This document shows positions 61,797 through 64,000 of a stretch of DNA of 64,000 nt, one piece after another. The position numbers and the translations under genes were made by a program. The DNA is taken from positions 315,001 to 379,000 of the forward strand of contig JBAIAA010000539.1 of NCBI GenBank assembly GCA_037893245.1. The letters run 5' to 3'. Below the pieces are notes generated by a model, which saw only the letters and a list, made by a program, of their open reading frames with translations, was not told the origin of the DNA and did not search any database. How positions within the stretch are numbered: the first letter of the stretch is position 1; every line of letters begins with the position of its first letter. Origin of the DNA: Crossaster papposus. Lineage: Eukaryota; Echinodermata; Asteroidea; Velatida; Solasteridae.

Positions 61797-63364
61797 GACC
61801 CACCCACCCACTATTTCGACCAAAAGTCGAAATTTTAAAACATTGAAAATATTGAATGGCCCCTTAGATTGAAATACCGCAAAATGTTTTGTTAAGCGTC
61901 ATGCGCAATATTTCCAGTACGAGTATCATGTGATTCATTGTCTGAAAACAAAATACTTTGTAGCTAGCATCTAGTCGCCCAATTATTGACCCCCAACGGT
62001 AATTGTGGAAACTTGCACTTTAAGTACAGTTTTCCCTGAAAACCACTTTAAAAACAACGTGTCTTGTATTAGCCTCCGTATAATTGAAGATTGTAGGTCA
62101 ACTCGCCCCCTGACCGACACGCCCCTTACCTACTCGCCCCTTACCAACTCGCCCCCTGACCGACTCGCCCCCTGACCGACTCGCCCCTTACTAACTCGCC
62201 CCCTGACCGACTCGCCCCCTGGCCGACTCGCCCCCTGGCCGACTCGCCCCCTGACCGACTCGCCCCCTGACCGACTCGCCCCCTGACCGACTCGCCCCCT
62301 CGTTTGATTTATGGACCTTGTACGATATTCGTTACCATAAAATTCGTCATTTGGAGGGGAAAAAAACGAACTCTCAACTTAGACATGACCCTCCGTTATC
62401 TTAGCACGTGCCTATGGTGGAATCCTCCATGGTGTACCTCACGCTCATGCGCGCGCGTGTTGCCAAACGTACATGCGTAGAAATAGGACCGCGTGGATTT
62501 AGAGGGTCTATGACGATACTGAATTTTGCCTGTATCTCAGCGTGGCCATGGATGTAAATAAAAGCATATTTTGTTTTACAACTAATTCGAGCGATCAAAT
62601 CTGATTTAAAAAACCGTTATTCTTTCTGTAATGGATAGGCATAGGCTATAATATATTGCCTGAATGAAGCTGATTTAAATGCAATTGATTGCGCGTATAC
62701 GTACGTGAATCTCTCTTCAACTTCAATTTCAATGATGCATAATTAATACTGGGAAAAAATATAAATAGAAAAATATATAAAAGTATAAATGTAGACAGCA
62801 TACTCTTTTTAGCTGTGATAGTCTGATTTATTTTAAAAATCTTTTTATATGTATATCTTTAAAAAAATAGTATTATTACTGTCATTATCATCAGTATTAT
62901 TTTAAAGGTAGGATCGCGAATTTTTCTTTATAAATTTATGTTTGGAGGAATCATTTAGCTGGATGCCTAGAATCATTATTAACTTTCAAATGAGTAAGAT
63001 ATTTCTTAATAATTCGGTAGTAAATATTTTCAATATCTGCAAATGGTGTATCCTACCTTTGAGTGGAATTTTTAAGAATCTGCTGTGTTTATTATAATCC
63101 TAGGGCAACGTACATTTACCACAGGCCTAGTTAGGTTACACAGGCATAAAACAATAAAACCAAGGTAACTAAAGTGACAAGGAGAACAGTGTACCTCTTA
63201 TTCTCAAGTGTTATTGCATCACATCTAATATTATCGGACATTATTTTAAAACTCACGTAAACAAAAAAACATTTCTTGAACGAAATGTATAATTATTATT
63301 CTAACAAATGTAAGATCAAATTTAGATTTGCTGCAAACATAAGGGACTTTCAATTATTGATCTT
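61797..63364 (+). repeat. Satellite unit 38 (1568 bp)
   Basis: Counterpart of unit 28 but without the 17-bp deletion. A private G-to-T change at 62402 puts a stop codon in the open frames of both strands in the CpG-rich block. Twelve copies. Confidence 0.97.
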
Positions 63365-64000
63365 GACCCACCCACCCACTATTTCGACCAAAAGTCGAAA
63401 TTTTAAAACATTGAAAATATTGAATGGCCCCTTAGATTGAAATACCGCAAAATGTTTTGTTAAGCGTCATGCGCAATATTTCCAGTACGAGTATCATGTG
63501 CTTCATTGTCTGAAAACAAAATACTTTGTAGCTAGCATCTAGTCGCCCAATTATTGACCCCCAACGGTAATTGTGGAAACTTGCACTTTAAGTACAGTTT
63601 TCGCTGAAAACCACTTTAAAAACAACGTGTCTTGTATTAGCCTCCGTATAATTGAAGATTGTAGGTCAACTCGCCCCCTGACCGACTCGCCCCTTACCTA
63701 CTCGCCCCTTACCAACTCGCCCCCTGACCGACTCGCCCCCTGACCGACTCGCCCCTTACTAACTCGCCCCCTGACCGACTCGCCCCCTGGCCGACTCGCC
63801 CCCTGGCCGACTCGCACCCTGACCGACTGCCCCCTCGTTTGATTTATGGACCTTGTACGATATTCGTTACCATAAAATTCGTCATTTGGAGGGAAAAAAA
63901 ACGAACTCTCAACTTAGACATGACCCTCTGTTATCTGAGCACGTGCCTATGGTGGAATCCTCCATGGTGTACCTCACGCTCATGCGCGCGCGTGTTGCCA
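63365..64000 (+). repeat. Satellite unit 39 (partial, 636 bp)
   Basis: Cut by the window end inside the CpG-rich block. CATGTGCTTC as in unit 29. Private CTCGCACCCTG in copy 10. Confidence 0.97.

Larger units (their letters stand above)
5093..64000 (+). repeat. Tandem satellite array, 38 complete units plus one partial, about 1.5 kb each
   Basis: Counting every recurrence of the GACCCACCC start shows head-to-tail units with no reversal or foreign insertion for 58.9 kb. Unit lengths are 1503-1572 bp except two of 1247 bp. Most length change is explained by gain or loss of 16-bp minisatellite copies. Other differences are scattered single-base changes shared by groups of units. The array continues past the window end. 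No protein family or RNA gene was recognised in the unit. Large satellites of this kind are typical of heterochromatin, but the sequence alone does not say whether this one is centromeric, subtelomeric or interstitial. Confidence 0.98.
49426..64000 (+). repeat. Higher-order repeat, copy 2 (units 30-39, cut by the window end)
   Basis: Ten units in the order of units 18-24 then 27-29. If the pattern holds, the sequence after unit 39 should resume with a unit 18/30-type copy. Confidence 0.85.

Noticed and set aside
5093..64000. 5S rRNA, tRNA, snRNA or histone genes as the basis of the tandem unit
   Set aside because: I looked for rRNA-like blocks, A/B boxes in proper spacing and histone motifs in the unit on both strands and saw none.

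Overview
The window looks like nuclear DNA from a eukaryote, most likely an invertebrate animal. It holds a tyrosine-recombinase (DIRS superfamily) retrotransposon and a very long tandem satellite array, with no prokaryotic gene organisation and no rRNA, tRNA or CRISPR locus. The species cannot be told from the sequence alone.

Region 1 (1-5092) is one retrotransposon of the Ngaro/PAT-like, split-direct-repeat kind, with its genes on the minus strand. Read in the sense direction it runs: terminal repeat A1 (5092-4917), first gag exon, an intron carrying an adjacent B1-A2 repeat pair (4485-4201), second gag exon with a CCHC zinc knuckle, reverse transcriptase/RNase H with intact catalytic residues but a frame break near 3312, tyrosine recombinase with an intact catalytic set, a 0.4 kb tail, and terminal repeat B2 (109-1). 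Gag would supply the nucleoprotein, RT/RNase H would copy the RNA, and the recombinase would integrate a circular product. The B1-A2 pair is what a joined circle would contain. Finding it inside a phase-matched GT-AG gag intron is the most unusual gene-level feature here.

Region 2 (5093-64000, 58.9 kb, 92% of the window) is a head-to-tail array of 38 complete units and one partial unit, mostly 1503-1572 bp, with two short units of 1247 bp. All units share one layout: an ACCC-rich start, an 8-bp-stem hairpin, about 270 bp of unique sequence, a C-rich 15/16-bp minisatellite of 8-12 copies, a CpG-rich block with a 15-nt alternating purine-pyrimidine tract, then about 900 bp of AT-rich DNA. I found no convincing gene in it.

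The array is layered. Units 1-4 and 7 (next to the transposon) are one subfamily, and units 5 and 8 are short versions of it with a 128-bp replacement segment. Units 6 and 9-17 form a second group, and units 18-39 a third with a clear higher-order repeat. In the third group, units 30-39 repeat the order of units 18-29, except that the 18-29 copy has an extra tandem dimer (23-24 duplicated as 25-26). Local duplications of 4348 bp, 3074 bp and 3103 bp record earlier unequal exchange.
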